Part shown: one piece after another, positions 35,196-42,178 of the stretch
Layout: each line of letters begins with the position of its first letter
Position numbering within the stretch: the stretch's first letter is position 1
Assembly (NCBI GenBank): GCA_944391805.1
Contig: CALXUY010000011.1
Location: 1-47,874 of the forward strand
Reading direction: 5' to 3'
Origin: an uncultured Clostridia bacterium
GTDB taxonomy: Bacteria > Bacillota > Clostridia > Oscillospirales > CAG-272
Length of the DNA stretch: 47,874 bases
Program-made: the position numbers and the translations under genes
Notes under the pieces: model-generated
Told to the model about the DNA's origin: nothing
Seen by the model: only the letters and a program-made list of their open reading frames with translations
The model's database searches: none

Positions 35196-35229
35196 CAAGG
35201 TTTTCCATCACACCAAGGAGGTTTGCGTG

Positions 35230-35928
35230 ATGCTGAAGGTACATTCGTTTCAGAGTTTGGGCGCGGTGGACGGGCCGGGACTGCGGTACATGATCTTTTT
35301 GCAGGGCTGCCCCTACCACTGCCCGTGGTGCCACAACCCCGACACGCAGAGCATATCGGGAGGCACCGAATACACCGTGGAGGAGCTGGTCGCCCGCGTC
35401 TCGCGCTACCGCAGCTATTTCGACGCCTCGGGCGGAGGCGTGACGCTTTCGGGCGGCGAACCGCTGATGCAGCGGCGCGGGGCGGCGGAGCTGTTCCGGG
35501 CGCTGCATGAGGTCTCCATCCGCACCGCGCTGGATACGGCCGGTATGAGGCCGGATGCCGGCGTGGAGGCGCTGCTGACCCACACCGACACGGTGCTGTG
35601 TGACCTGAAATTCCCGGACGATGCGCGTTACCGTGCGCACATCGGCATCCCGCTGCAGGATGTGCTGGATTTTCTCGCACTTTGCGAGCGGATGGGGAAG
35701 GAGGTCATCATCCGGCACGTGGTGGTTCCCACCATGACCGATTCGCCCGAGAGTGTGCGCAGTATCTCGGCGCTGGCGCACAGCGTGCTCCGGAACCCCA
35801 AAATCGAGCTGCTCCCTTTCCGCAAGCTCTGCGAGGCGAAATATCAGAAGCTCGGCATCCCGTTCCCGGTCGCGCACCTGCCCGAGTGCAGCCCCGAGAC
35901 CATCCGGGAGCTGAAGCAGTACCTGTAG
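35230..35928 (+). CDS. pflA: Pyruvate formate-lyase activating enzyme
   Basis: 232 residues, radical SAM enzyme that installs the glycyl radical on PflB. Cys27, Cys31 and Cys34 (GCPYHCPWC) bind the iron-sulfur cluster; VDGPGLRYMIFLQGC precedes it, GGGVTLSGGEPLMQ binds SAM, and VVVPTMTDS is typical. AGGAGG lies 8 bases before ATG 35230. Longer in-frame readings upstream cross the palindromic element and are rejected. Terminator follows. Confidence 0.96.
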   Translation: MLKVHSFQSLGAVDGPGLRYMIFLQGCPYHCPWCHNPDTQSISGGTEYTVEELVARVSRYRSYFDASGGGVTLSGGEPLMQRRGAAELFRALHEVSIRTALDTAGMRPDAGVEALLTHTDTVLCDLKFPDDARYRAHIGIPLQDVLDFLALCERMGKEVIIRHVVVPTMTDSPESVRSISALAHSVLRNPKIELLPFRKLCEAKYQKLGIPFPVAHLPECSPETIRELKQYL

Positions 35929-35942
35929 ACAACACAAATAAA

Positions 35943-35964
35943 GGGGCGCAGCATTTTGCGCCCC
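35943..35964. terminator. Bidirectional terminator between pflA and the nucleotidyltransferase gene
   Basis: GGGGCGCA (35943-35950) pairs with TGCGCCCC (35957-35964). T-rich text follows on both strands (GTATTTATT on plus, TTTATTTG on minus). It separates convergent genes. Confidence 0.75.
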
Positions 35965-35980
35965 CGTATTTATTCGGAGC

Positions 35981-36157
35981 TTATTTGTCCCCATTGTCCC
36001 GGCTCTGCCAGTATGCATCATTATTCGGATTACACTGGTTTGCGTGATTGTCCTGATTTGACTGGTAAGCGGAATTATTGGGGTTGTTCTGATTTGCATA
36101 GTGGTTTAATTGTGATTGTGAATGCGTATGCCCCGAAGCGCCATGCCCTTTTCCCAT
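35981..36157 (-). CDS. Nested in-frame small Asn/His-rich protein
   Basis: 58 residues starting MGKGHGASGHTHSQSQ, the C-terminal part of the nucleotidyltransferase frame. Its ATG (36157) is preceded on the minus strand by a perfect AAAGGAGG with a 7-base gap, which a mere internal Met would not need. So it can probably be translated alone. I recall similar short proteins with 'HYANQNNPNN' and 'NHANQCNPNN' in Clostridia, of unknown function; here two such units occur. Being fused to an enzyme is unusual. Confidence 0.6.
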   Translation of the reverse strand: MGKGHGASGHTHSQSQLNHYANQNNPNNSAYQSNQDNHANQCNPNNDAYWQSRDNGDK

Positions 36158-36799
36158 GGGAAATCCTCCTTTCTTTGAAAATATTTGTTGATAGACCTGA
36201 TTTACTGTCTCTATATATACGACACAAGACGAGTGGTTGAACTCCCTCCTTGAAAGATAGAGATTTTTCCGCTTTTTGTATTCGTCTCTGACTTGATACC
36301 ATTTGCCACACTGTTTTATCTGGGCTGCCTTTTGTTTGATTCCTTCAGAAGATCGGATTTCCTCCCAAGAGAAAGCATTGGTCTGATTCTTGTGATGTAT
36401 CAAACGGCATAGGCTACCTCTTTTATTTCTGTATAATATAGCAATGTCAAAATGAAATGGATCATTTGAGCAACAATTTACGGTAATTGCGGATGTGGAA
36501 TCATGTCCATCAGAGAAAAAAGCACGGTCTACGAATTTGTTAAGCGAAACTATTATCGTATTTTTCAATTTGCGCAAATCTTTCAGATACAGGTCTGGCA
36601 TATTGAGAATGACGAGATTATAATCTAAGTCAAAAGAACCTTTTCCGTTTCTCATCACCATATTATTTGCTCCGCTACCAATTAAAATCGGTTGTGAATT
36701 GATGGAGTGCGCATACAAATCATCTCTTAGCTGAATTAGGACATTGGAGCAAATGTTGCGATACGATTTTATCTCAACTTTTGTCACATATTCATACAT
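35981..36799 (-). CDS. Nucleotidyltransferase-fold protein with Asn/His-rich C-terminal domain
   Basis: 272 residues. Residues 38-62 give the nucleotidyltransferase (pol-beta) signature: ILIGSGANN and then FDLDYNL, i.e. GS at 41-42 and the DxD pair D57/D59; a third carboxylate D118 follows in FHFDIAIL. So metal-dependent NMP transfer is likely. Residues 120-210 are basic and unclassified. The last 58 residues (215-272) are rich in Asn, Gln and His with a repeated NPNN/AYxxNxxN pattern and match small stand-alone clostridial proteins I remember. The gene is AT-rich against GC-rich neighbours, with its own promoter. Target unknown; defence, RNA or signalling roles are all open. Confidence 0.7.
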   Translation of the reverse strand: MYEYVTKVEIKSYRNICSNVLIQLRDDLYAHSINSQPILIGSGANNMVMRNGKGSFDLDYNLVILNMPDLYLKDLRKLKNTIIVSLNKFVDRAFFSDGHDSTSAITVNCCSNDPFHFDIAILYRNKRGSLCRLIHHKNQTNAFSWEEIRSSEGIKQKAAQIKQCGKWYQVRDEYKKRKNLYLSRREFNHSSCVVYIETVNQVYQQIFSKKGGFPMGKGHGASGHTHSQSQLNHYANQNNPNNSAYQSNQDNHANQCNPNNDAYWQSRDNGDK

Positions 36800-36834
36800 C
36801 CGTTTTCTTCTCCCCTCTTTTCCCCGAACCGACC

Positions 36835-36855
36835 ATTTAACTATTACCGTTAAAT
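36835..36855. promoter_or_regulatory. Candidate operator of the nucleotidyltransferase gene
   Basis: Perfect 7-bp dyad ATTTAAC-7-GTTAAAT (36835-36841 and 36849-36855) placed right at the predicted transcription start, between the -10 box and the ATG at 36799. A repressor would fit; none is encoded next to it. Confidence 0.45.
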
Positions 36856-36861
36856 CTCTAA

Positions 36862-36890
36862 ATTATACTCCTGATATTTAAATTTGTCAA
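36862..36890 (-). promoter_or_regulatory. Sigma-A promoter of the nucleotidyltransferase gene
   Basis: Minus strand: -35 TTGACA (36885-36890), 17-bp spacer, -10 TATAAT (36862-36867). Confidence 0.8.
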
Positions 36891-36959
36891 GAGTTTTTTT
36901 CAAAAAAAGGAAATTTTGATTAAAAAATCTGCCACAGAAGGAAATATACCGAAAACCAC

Positions 36960-36988
36960 TTGACGTGCAGAGGCGTTCCGGCTATAAT
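36960..36988 (+). promoter_or_regulatory. Sigma-A promoter of the duplicated lipoprotein gene
   Basis: -35 TTGACG (36960-36965), 17-bp spacer, -10 TATAAT (36983-36988). The leader of about 230 bases before ATG 37226 holds no recognised element. Confidence 0.75.
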
Positions 36989-37225
36989 GATAGACAGAGA
37001 ATCGTTCATCCGACTCGCGGGTATCTCCCGCGGCAGCGTAAGCGGTCAGCGTTTGTCGCGCTTTGCCCGCGCCCGGCCTGACCGGCATTTCCGACGGTGC
37101 CGGCAAGTCCGGCGGGCTGCCTCCGCGCTCTTCTGCCGCACTTCCGCCGTCACTCAACGTCCGCCGCACACACCGCACGCATTTGTCGCTGCACGCGGTG
37201 GCACACAAAACAGGAGGTAACGAAC

Positions 37226-39301
37226 ATGACCATCCGACGCCGCGCTCTGCTCTGTCTGCTTCTGCTCTGCCTGGTGGCGCTCCCGGCCTGCCGCCAGTCG
37301 TCCGGTACCGGCGAGGAAAGCCAGACGACCGTTCCGTCCGCCGATCCACCTGTCGATCTGCCCTATTCGTTTACCTTTGCCTCGAATGGGGACGGCACCT
37401 GCGACATCGTCGAGATCCGTTTCGACAGTGCCGCCGAGGCTGTCACGCTCCGCTTTCCGTCCGCTTCGCCCGACGGCGAGCGGGTGGCAGGCGTCCGATG
37501 CGAGGTCGAGCCCCTGCTGCCAGTCATTATTGCCGCGGAGGATTTTGAACAGCACCTGTTGGCTCCGTTGGCCGAGCGGGTGGGAGAGGAGAGCGAGACC
37601 TACCGCAGCTTTGCCGGCGCATGGGAGAAGCTCAACGCCGGCCGGTGGGGCCTGACAGAGAGCGAGGCGCAGTCCATACGCGACCGCTGCCCGATGGCGG
37701 CAGTGACGCCGGTTTATGTCTATCGGGCCGCGCCGTCCTACCGCAACGATGCGCTGGAACAGATGAAAACCGTCGCCTTGCTCGGCTACACCGAGGAGGA
37801 TCTCCGTGCCGATTACCGACATCTGACCGATCTGGCCAAGGCCAGCGGACTGCCCGCCGAACAGGTTGCGGCCGCCTGCGCGCAGGTGCCGTCCGGCCGG
37901 ACCTATTGCCCCTTCTGGGTCACCGGAATCGAGCTTCCGGCGGACCTTGGCAGCGTTGACGGGCAGCTCTGGAGCGAATGCCCCTGGCTGGAGCGGCTGG
38001 TGCTGCCGTCCTGCGTGCAGCTGGGCTATGCGGCGCTTGCCTTTTCGGAGTCGCTGCGGGAGGTGGTGCTGCCCGAGGGGGTGACGGCGCTTGGCGAGCG
38101 TGCCTTTGCGGCCTGCCCAAGTCTTGAGCGGGTGACGCTGCCCGCTTCGCTCCTGTCGCTGCCCCCGTATCTGTTCGACGGCTGCGGCGCGCTTGGGGAA
38201 ATCGTCTTTACCGGCAGTCTTTCCGAGTGGCAGGCTCTTTGCGCAGCCTCCGAGCCGACACCCGGGAACGGAGCAAAGACAGGGTCTGCCATCGGTATTC
38301 CGGTGCGCTGCACCGACGGCAGCGGCATCTACGGCGAGGCGATTGCCGAGCCGTACCGGCTGACCTTCACATCCAACGGGGACGGCACCTGCACAGTCAC
38401 CCACGTGTGGTTCAATCCCAATTACAGTGAGCCGTTCACGCTGGAGTTCCCGGCGGTCTCCCCGGACGGGGAGCCGGTGTCCGCCGTCCGCTATGAGGTC
38501 GGCCGACTGATTCCGCGCTGGATTCCGAAGCGGGTGTTTGATGAGCAAATCCGCAAGCCCCTGATCGAGGCGGTGGTCTCGGGGCAGCTCCAGGGCGGTA
38601 TCCCCTCCGGCGGAAACCCGGAGGACAACTTTTATTACAGATGCCTGATGATCTATTTTCAGATCCAGGACCCGGCGCTTGAAACCGACCCCGAGGCCGC
38701 TGCCGCCATGCTCGAGGCATATCCCATCACAGCCGAGATGCCGATTTACACGTTTGCAAGTGATGCCTCGGCCGACGAAATCAACAAGGTCGAGAGCAGC
38801 ATCCTACAGCTCTGCCCCGGCTACACCCCCGAGCAGATGGAGTCCGACCATCGGGTCACCGGCTACACGGCTTATGCAGGAGCGGCCGTTGTCTATCCGG
38901 TCAATCTGACCGGCATTGTGTTTGCGCCCGAAATCGCAGAGGTCTCCCCCGGGGTGTATGCGGACTGCGGCCAAGCGCTGGAGCGTCTGGTGCTGCCGAC
39001 CTGCGCGGTTCTCGAGGGTTCTGCCGGGGCAGCCGTCCCGCGGTTGGTTGACGAGCTGGTGATTCCCGAGGGCGTCTCGCGCATCGGAGGCAATACACTT
39101 CAGCATTGCGACACCCTGCGGCTGCTCTGGATTCCCCACAGCGTAACCGAAATTGCCGAGTGGGAGCTGCAATCGCTTGACACGCTGGAGGAGATTCGGT
39201 ACGCCGGCACGCTGGCCGAGTGGCAGGCCCTGAGGGTACCGCTGCCCGACGGCGTCACCGTCACCTGTGCGGACAGCTCATCACCCGCCGCGGCCGCATA
39301 G
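37226..39301 (+). CDS. Lipoprotein made of two homologous halves with LRR_5-like segments
   Basis: 691 residues. Signal peptide with lipobox LPAC, Cys22 lipidated. Two halves repeat each other: half one begins YSFTFASNGDGTC (near residue 47), half two YRLTFTSNGDGTC (near 374); each goes on with SPDGE and ends in a BspA-like leucine-rich unit (SLREVVLPEGVTALGERAF; DELVIPEGVSRIGGNTL) and an EWQAL motif. Such repeats occur in surface-exposed, host- or matrix-binding proteins of gut anaerobes; binding is inferred. AGGAGG precedes ATG 37226. GC-rich, native-looking. Confidence 0.8.
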   Translation: MTIRRRALLCLLLLCLVALPACRQSSGTGEESQTTVPSADPPVDLPYSFTFASNGDGTCDIVEIRFDSAAEAVTLRFPSASPDGERVAGVRCEVEPLLPVIIAAEDFEQHLLAPLAERVGEESETYRSFAGAWEKLNAGRWGLTESEAQSIRDRCPMAAVTPVYVYRAAPSYRNDALEQMKTVALLGYTEEDLRADYRHLTDLAKASGLPAEQVAAACAQVPSGRTYCPFWVTGIELPADLGSVDGQLWSECPWLERLVLPSCVQLGYAALAFSESLREVVLPEGVTALGERAFAACPSLERVTLPASLLSLPPYLFDGCGALGEIVFTGSLSEWQALCAASEPTPGNGAKTGSAIGIPVRCTDGSGIYGEAIAEPYRLTFTSNGDGTCTVTHVWFNPNYSEPFTLEFPAVSPDGEPVSAVRYEVGRLIPRWIPKRVFDEQIRKPLIEAVVSGQLQGGIPSGGNPEDNFYYRCLMIYFQIQDPALETDPEAAAAMLEAYPITAEMPIYTFASDASADEINKVESSILQLCPGYTPEQMESDHRVTGYTAYAGAAVVYPVNLTGIVFAPEIAEVSPGVYADCGQALERLVLPTCAVLEGSAGAAVPRLVDELVIPEGVSRIGGNTLQHCDTLRLLWIPHSVTEIAEWELQSLDTLEEIRYAGTLAEWQALRVPLPDGVTVTCADSSSPAAAA

Positions 39302-39415
39302 CCGCCGCCAACCGCGGTGTGCGCACACTGTGCCGTACTTACACCTGCGATTGCCGGGATAGAGCGGGAGGTGCGGAGTCGGCTCCGCTTCCCGTACAAA
39401 AATGGCGGAAACCTC

Positions 39416-39444
39416 TTGACAAACAAAGGTTTTTCGGTTATCAT
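39416..39444 (+). promoter_or_regulatory. Sigma-A promoter of the zinc-ribbon protein gene
   Basis: -35 TTGACA (39416-39421), 17-bp spacer, -10 TATCAT (39439-39444). Confidence 0.75.
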
Positions 39445-39476
39445 ATCAGTAATTACAGATTGCGGAGGTGTACGCT

Positions 39477-39965
39477 ATGAGCCCAAACGACCAAAAAAAG
39501 CACGAAACCGTAAAGACGGTTCTGAAAATCGTTGGCATTCTGGTATTGGCAGGAGGAGCCATTCTGACGGTTGCCGGCCTGATCGATTTTGTCACGGCAA
39601 CGTCCGGCTTTGAGTCTCCAACCAGATTCTGGATGCTCATGCTCGGTCTGCCCATGCTGGGAATCGGAGGCATGATTACCATGCTGGGATTCCGGCGGGA
39701 GATCGGCCGCTATATGAAAAACGAATCCGCGCCGGTGCTGAACGAAATGAGTGAGGAGCTTCGCCCCGGTGTGAAAAACATCGCCTCTGCCGTGCGGGAG
39801 GGGATGGAAGGAGGGGTGCGCTGCTCCTGCGGAACCGTGAACCCTGCCGGCAACAAATTCTGCACTTCCTGCGGCAAAGCGCTCACCCGCGCCTGCCCCG
39901 GCTGCGGTAGGGAGCTGCCGAGCGATGCGAATTTCTGCCCGCACTGCGGGAAAAAAACCGAATAA
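39477..39965 (+). CDS. Membrane protein with C-terminal double zinc ribbon
   Basis: 162 residues: two transmembrane helices (about 16-38, VLKIVGILVLAGGAILTVAG, and 50-70), a linker and two zinc ribbons, CSCG...FCTSCG and CPGCG...FCPHCG (eight Cys and a His). These ribbons are common in clostridial membrane proteins of unknown role. ATG 39477 follows GGAGG with 8 bases; a GTG three codons earlier is less likely. A hairpin follows the gene. Confidence 0.8.
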   Translation: MSPNDQKKHETVKTVLKIVGILVLAGGAILTVAGLIDFVTATSGFESPTRFWMLMLGLPMLGIGGMITMLGFRREIGRYMKNESAPVLNEMSEELRPGVKNIASAVREGMEGGVRCSCGTVNPAGNKFCTSCGKALTRACPGCGRELPSDANFCPHCGKKTE

Positions 39966-40031
39966 AACCGTCACGGAATCATGGATCGCCCGGCATTGAC
40001 CTGTGCCTGTGCCGGGCAGGTACCCGAACGT

Positions 40032-40069
40032 CCTCCTGCCGCATATACTGCCGGCAGGAGGGATTTTTT
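40032..40069 (+). terminator. Terminator-like hairpin that also covers the next ribosome site
   Basis: CCTCCTGCCG (40032-40041) pairs perfectly with CGGCAGGAGG (40052-40061); TTTTTT follows at 40064-40069 and the lipase ATG is at 40070. The GGAGG of the ribosome site is within the 3' arm. It can stop transcription and, if read through, hide the site. Confidence 0.75.
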
Positions 40070-40684
40070 ATGAACCGTTTGGAAGCATATTTCAGAGCCT
40101 GCCTGAACGCAACCTATGAGCAGGGGGAAAACGGGGCGAGCTGGGCGGTGGAGCGGGACGGAGACAGCCTGTTTTTGCTGTTTGAGCACAGCAACGGGGT
40201 GGTGGACTGGCTGAACAATCTCAATTTTCACGCGGTGCCGTACCGGGATATGAACCCGGTATGGCAGTGCCACGGCGGCTTTTTGCGCTCCTGGAAGGGG
40301 GCGAAGCCGGCCATTGAGCAGGCGCTCGCCGAGGCTCCCTGCCGGCGCGTGACCGTCATCGGCTACAGCCACGGGGCCGCGCTGGCCGTGCTCTGCCACG
40401 AGTGGGTGTGGTATCACTACCCGCAGCTGCGGGAGACGCTGTTCGGCTTTGGCTATGGTTGCCCGCGCGTGCTCTATGGCTGCGCGCCGCCCGCAATTGC
40501 CGGGCGTTGGCGCAATTTTTTCGTGGTCCGGAATCTTGACGATGCCGTGACCCATCTGCCTCCGCGCGTAATGGGCTATTGCCATGCCGGCAATCTCCTC
40601 ACGGTGGGGGAGGACGGGAAGTACTCGGGCATCGACGCGCATCGGCCCGAAAGCTATCTTGCCGAGCTGGCAAAGCTACCGTAA
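40070..40684 (+). CDS. Lipase (class 3)-like alpha/beta hydrolase
   Basis: 204 residues. Nucleophile elbow GYSHGAAL (Ser near residue 105) after VTVIG, upstream HGGFLRSW, and NLDDAVTHLPP as the acid segment, with the last His near MGYCHAGNLL: the Lipase_3 pattern. No signal peptide, so a cytosolic acyl hydrolase. The ribosome site GGAGGG lies inside a hairpin (40032-40061), so expression may be low or controlled. Substrate unknown. Confidence 0.75.
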   Translation: MNRLEAYFRACLNATYEQGENGASWAVERDGDSLFLLFEHSNGVVDWLNNLNFHAVPYRDMNPVWQCHGGFLRSWKGAKPAIEQALAEAPCRRVTVIGYSHGAALAVLCHEWVWYHYPQLRETLFGFGYGCPRVLYGCAPPAIAGRWRNFFVVRNLDDAVTHLPPRVMGYCHAGNLLTVGEDGKYSGIDAHRPESYLAELAKLP

Positions 40685-40830
40685 GGGCTGCGGGAACGCG
40701 GCGTGAGGCCTGCGCGAGGGGAACGGAGTCACGTCAGCGGTATCGGTCAGCCGCTGGCGCCTGCTTGCAGGCTTTGACCTGAGCGGGGCGTCCGGAATAT
40801 AGCTGTCTATATGGCTGTATAAAGCACCCC

Positions 40831-40906
40831 TTATTCAAAGTTTTTTGAAGATTGTTAAATTTTTTTCAAAAAAGTTCCTTAACCGGAGTTTGATGTGCCA
40901 CCTCAA
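40831..40906 (+). repeat. T-rich hairpin repeat, copy B
   Basis: Matches copy A (19641-19720) through TTTTTTGAAGATT, AAAAAAGTT, 'GGAGTTTGA' and CCTCAA, with differences that weaken the long stem. The 40685-40830 stretch before it holds nothing clear. Confidence 0.6.
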
Positions 40907-40953
40907 GGCCCTATTGCAAAAATTGATATCCGTGTGGAATGTACGCATAGCGG

Positions 40954-40982
40954 TTGACATCCGGATGCTTTTATGATACAAT
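40954..40982 (+). promoter_or_regulatory. Sigma-A promoter of the nucleosidase gene
   Basis: -35 TTGACA (40954-40959), 17-bp spacer, -10 TACAAT (40977-40982). Confidence 0.8.
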
Positions 40983-41001
40983 GATGACACAATGAGAAAA
41001 A

Positions 41002-41089
41002 CAGGTCGTGAAGCGGAAAACGGCGATGGGTTCCGATCGCCTTTCTGCGGCAGGGACGGAAGAAACGCCGATTGCAGGCTGCCGACCTG
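41002..41089 (+). promoter_or_regulatory. Structured leader of the nucleosidase gene
   Basis: A closing stem CAGGTCG (41002-41008)/CGACCTG (41083-41089) encloses a perfect GGCGAT/ATCGCC hairpin (41022-41027 and 41036-41041) and further short pairings. It starts about 13 bases after the predicted transcription start. I do not match it to the SAH or SAM riboswitch classes. Confidence 0.45.
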
Positions 41090-41123
41090 ACAGGACTGCG
41101 GGCTGTGAAAGGAAGAATTGCAA

Positions 41124-41816
41124 ATGAGAAGGAAAATCGGGATTCTCTGCGCCTCGGACTCCGAGCTGGAGCCGTTTCTGCCGCTGCTGACCGATGTCAC
41201 CGTGAGCGAGAGCGCCATGCTGAAGGTTTATGACGGACGGCTGGACGGAATGCCGGCCGCCGCTCTGTACAGCGGGGTGTGCAAGGTCAACGCGGCCGTT
41301 GCCGCGCAGGTTCTGCTGGATCGATATGGCGCGGAGGTCGTCGTCAACGCCGGAACCTGCGGCGGGATGTCCCCGGAGGTCGGCCTGTTCGATACGGTTG
41401 TGGCCACCGAGACCGCTTATCACGATGTGGCGGAAGAAATTCTCACCGAGTTTCACCCGTGGATGCCGTCGGTCTGGTTCCCGTCGGATCGCGGCCTGCT
41501 GGAGGCGGCGCGGGCGGTTGCCGGGCGGCGGGGAAATATGCGTTTCGGCCGTATGGTGACCGGGGAGCTGTTTGTGGAACAGGAGAGGCGGCAGAGCATC
41601 TGCGAGCGCTTTGCCCCGCTTGCGGTGGATATGGAGAGTGCGGCCGTGGCGCATGTCTGTTATGTCAACCGCATTCCCTTTCTCTCGGTCCGCACGGTCA
41701 CGGACACAGAGGAAGCAGCCGGTGAGGCGGTGTTTGAACGCAACTGCGCGCGTGCGTCGGAGCTTTCCCGGGATGTGGTGCGGGAGCTTTTGCGCGAGTG
41801 GGCAAAAGCCGAATAG
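41124..41816 (+). CDS. mtnN: 5'-methylthioadenosine/S-adenosylhomocysteine nucleosidase
   Basis: 230 residues, usual length. Hydrolyses MTA and SAH, and in this family also 5'-deoxyadenosine, releasing adenine. GILCASDSELEPFLPLL, VVNAGTCGGM and the catalytic VDMESAAVAHVC with 'TVTDTEE' are family marks. ATG 41124 with AAAGGAAG; a TTG two codons earlier is less likely. It lies directly before the SCIFF peptide and its radical SAM maturase, whose by-product is 5'-deoxyadenosine. Confidence 0.88.
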   Translation: MRRKIGILCASDSELEPFLPLLTDVTVSESAMLKVYDGRLDGMPAAALYSGVCKVNAAVAAQVLLDRYGAEVVVNAGTCGGMSPEVGLFDTVVATETAYHDVAEEILTEFHPWMPSVWFPSDRGLLEAARAVAGRRGNMRFGRMVTGELFVEQERRQSICERFAPLAVDMESAAVAHVCYVNRIPFLSVRTVTDTEEAAGEAVFERNCARASELSRDVVRELLREWAKAE

Positions 41817-41894
41817 GCACGGCGCGCGCAGAATCGCTGCCGTTGCAAAAAATATAAAATCAGCCGGATTTTCCGATTTTTTTGCGGAACCCTC

Positions 41895-41923
41895 TTGATT
41901 CCGCTGCCAAAACGTGATATAAT
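41895..41923 (+). promoter_or_regulatory. Sigma-A promoter of the SCIFF gene
   Basis: -35 TTGATT (41895-41900), 17-bp spacer, -10 TATAAT (41918-41923); leader about 25 bases. Confidence 0.8.
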
Positions 41924-41955
41924 AAACTGATTTTAAGTATGTATGGAGGAAAGTC

Positions 41956-42105
41956 ATGAAACATATCAAAACCATTGAAACCAGAAATCTCTGCGACAGC
42001 GCGAAGAACGGCGGGTGCGGCGAGTGCCAGACCTCCTGTCAGTCGGCCTGCAAAACCAGCTGCGGCATTGCAAACCAGCAGTGCGAAAACAAATCAAGCA
42101 AATAA
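41956..42105 (+). CDS. SCIFF peptide (six cysteines in forty-five residues)
   Basis: 49 residues beginning MKHIKTIETRN; the conserved CQTSCQSACKTSCG core is unmistakable. The six family cysteines are at 21, 24, 28, 32, 36 and 43; an extra Cys13 is present. The peptide is the substrate of the neighbouring radical SAM enzyme, which makes Cys-to-alpha-carbon (or related) thioether bonds in studied members. Function in the cell is unknown. GGAGG lies 8 bases before ATG 41956. Confidence 0.96.
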   Translation: MKHIKTIETRNLCDSAKNGGCGECQTSCQSACKTSCGIANQQCENKSSK

Positions 42106-42118
42106 GTTGTTGCAACGC

Positions 42119-42146
42119 AAATGCCGCCTGTGTGACGGCATTTTTT
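42119..42146 (+). terminator. Attenuating terminator between SCIFF and its maturase
   Basis: AAATGCCG (42119-42126) pairs with CGGCATTT (42136-42143); T6 at 42141-42146. It lies 13 bases past the SCIFF stop; read-through would supply the maturase. Confidence 0.85.
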
Positions 42147-42178
42147 CATGAGTTCTGAAGCAAAGGAAGGGAAAAAAC

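Noticed and set aside
34921..35229. A long N-terminal extension of pflA
   Set aside because: It crosses palindromic element 4; AGGAGG before 35230 and the family length of 232 residues fix the start.
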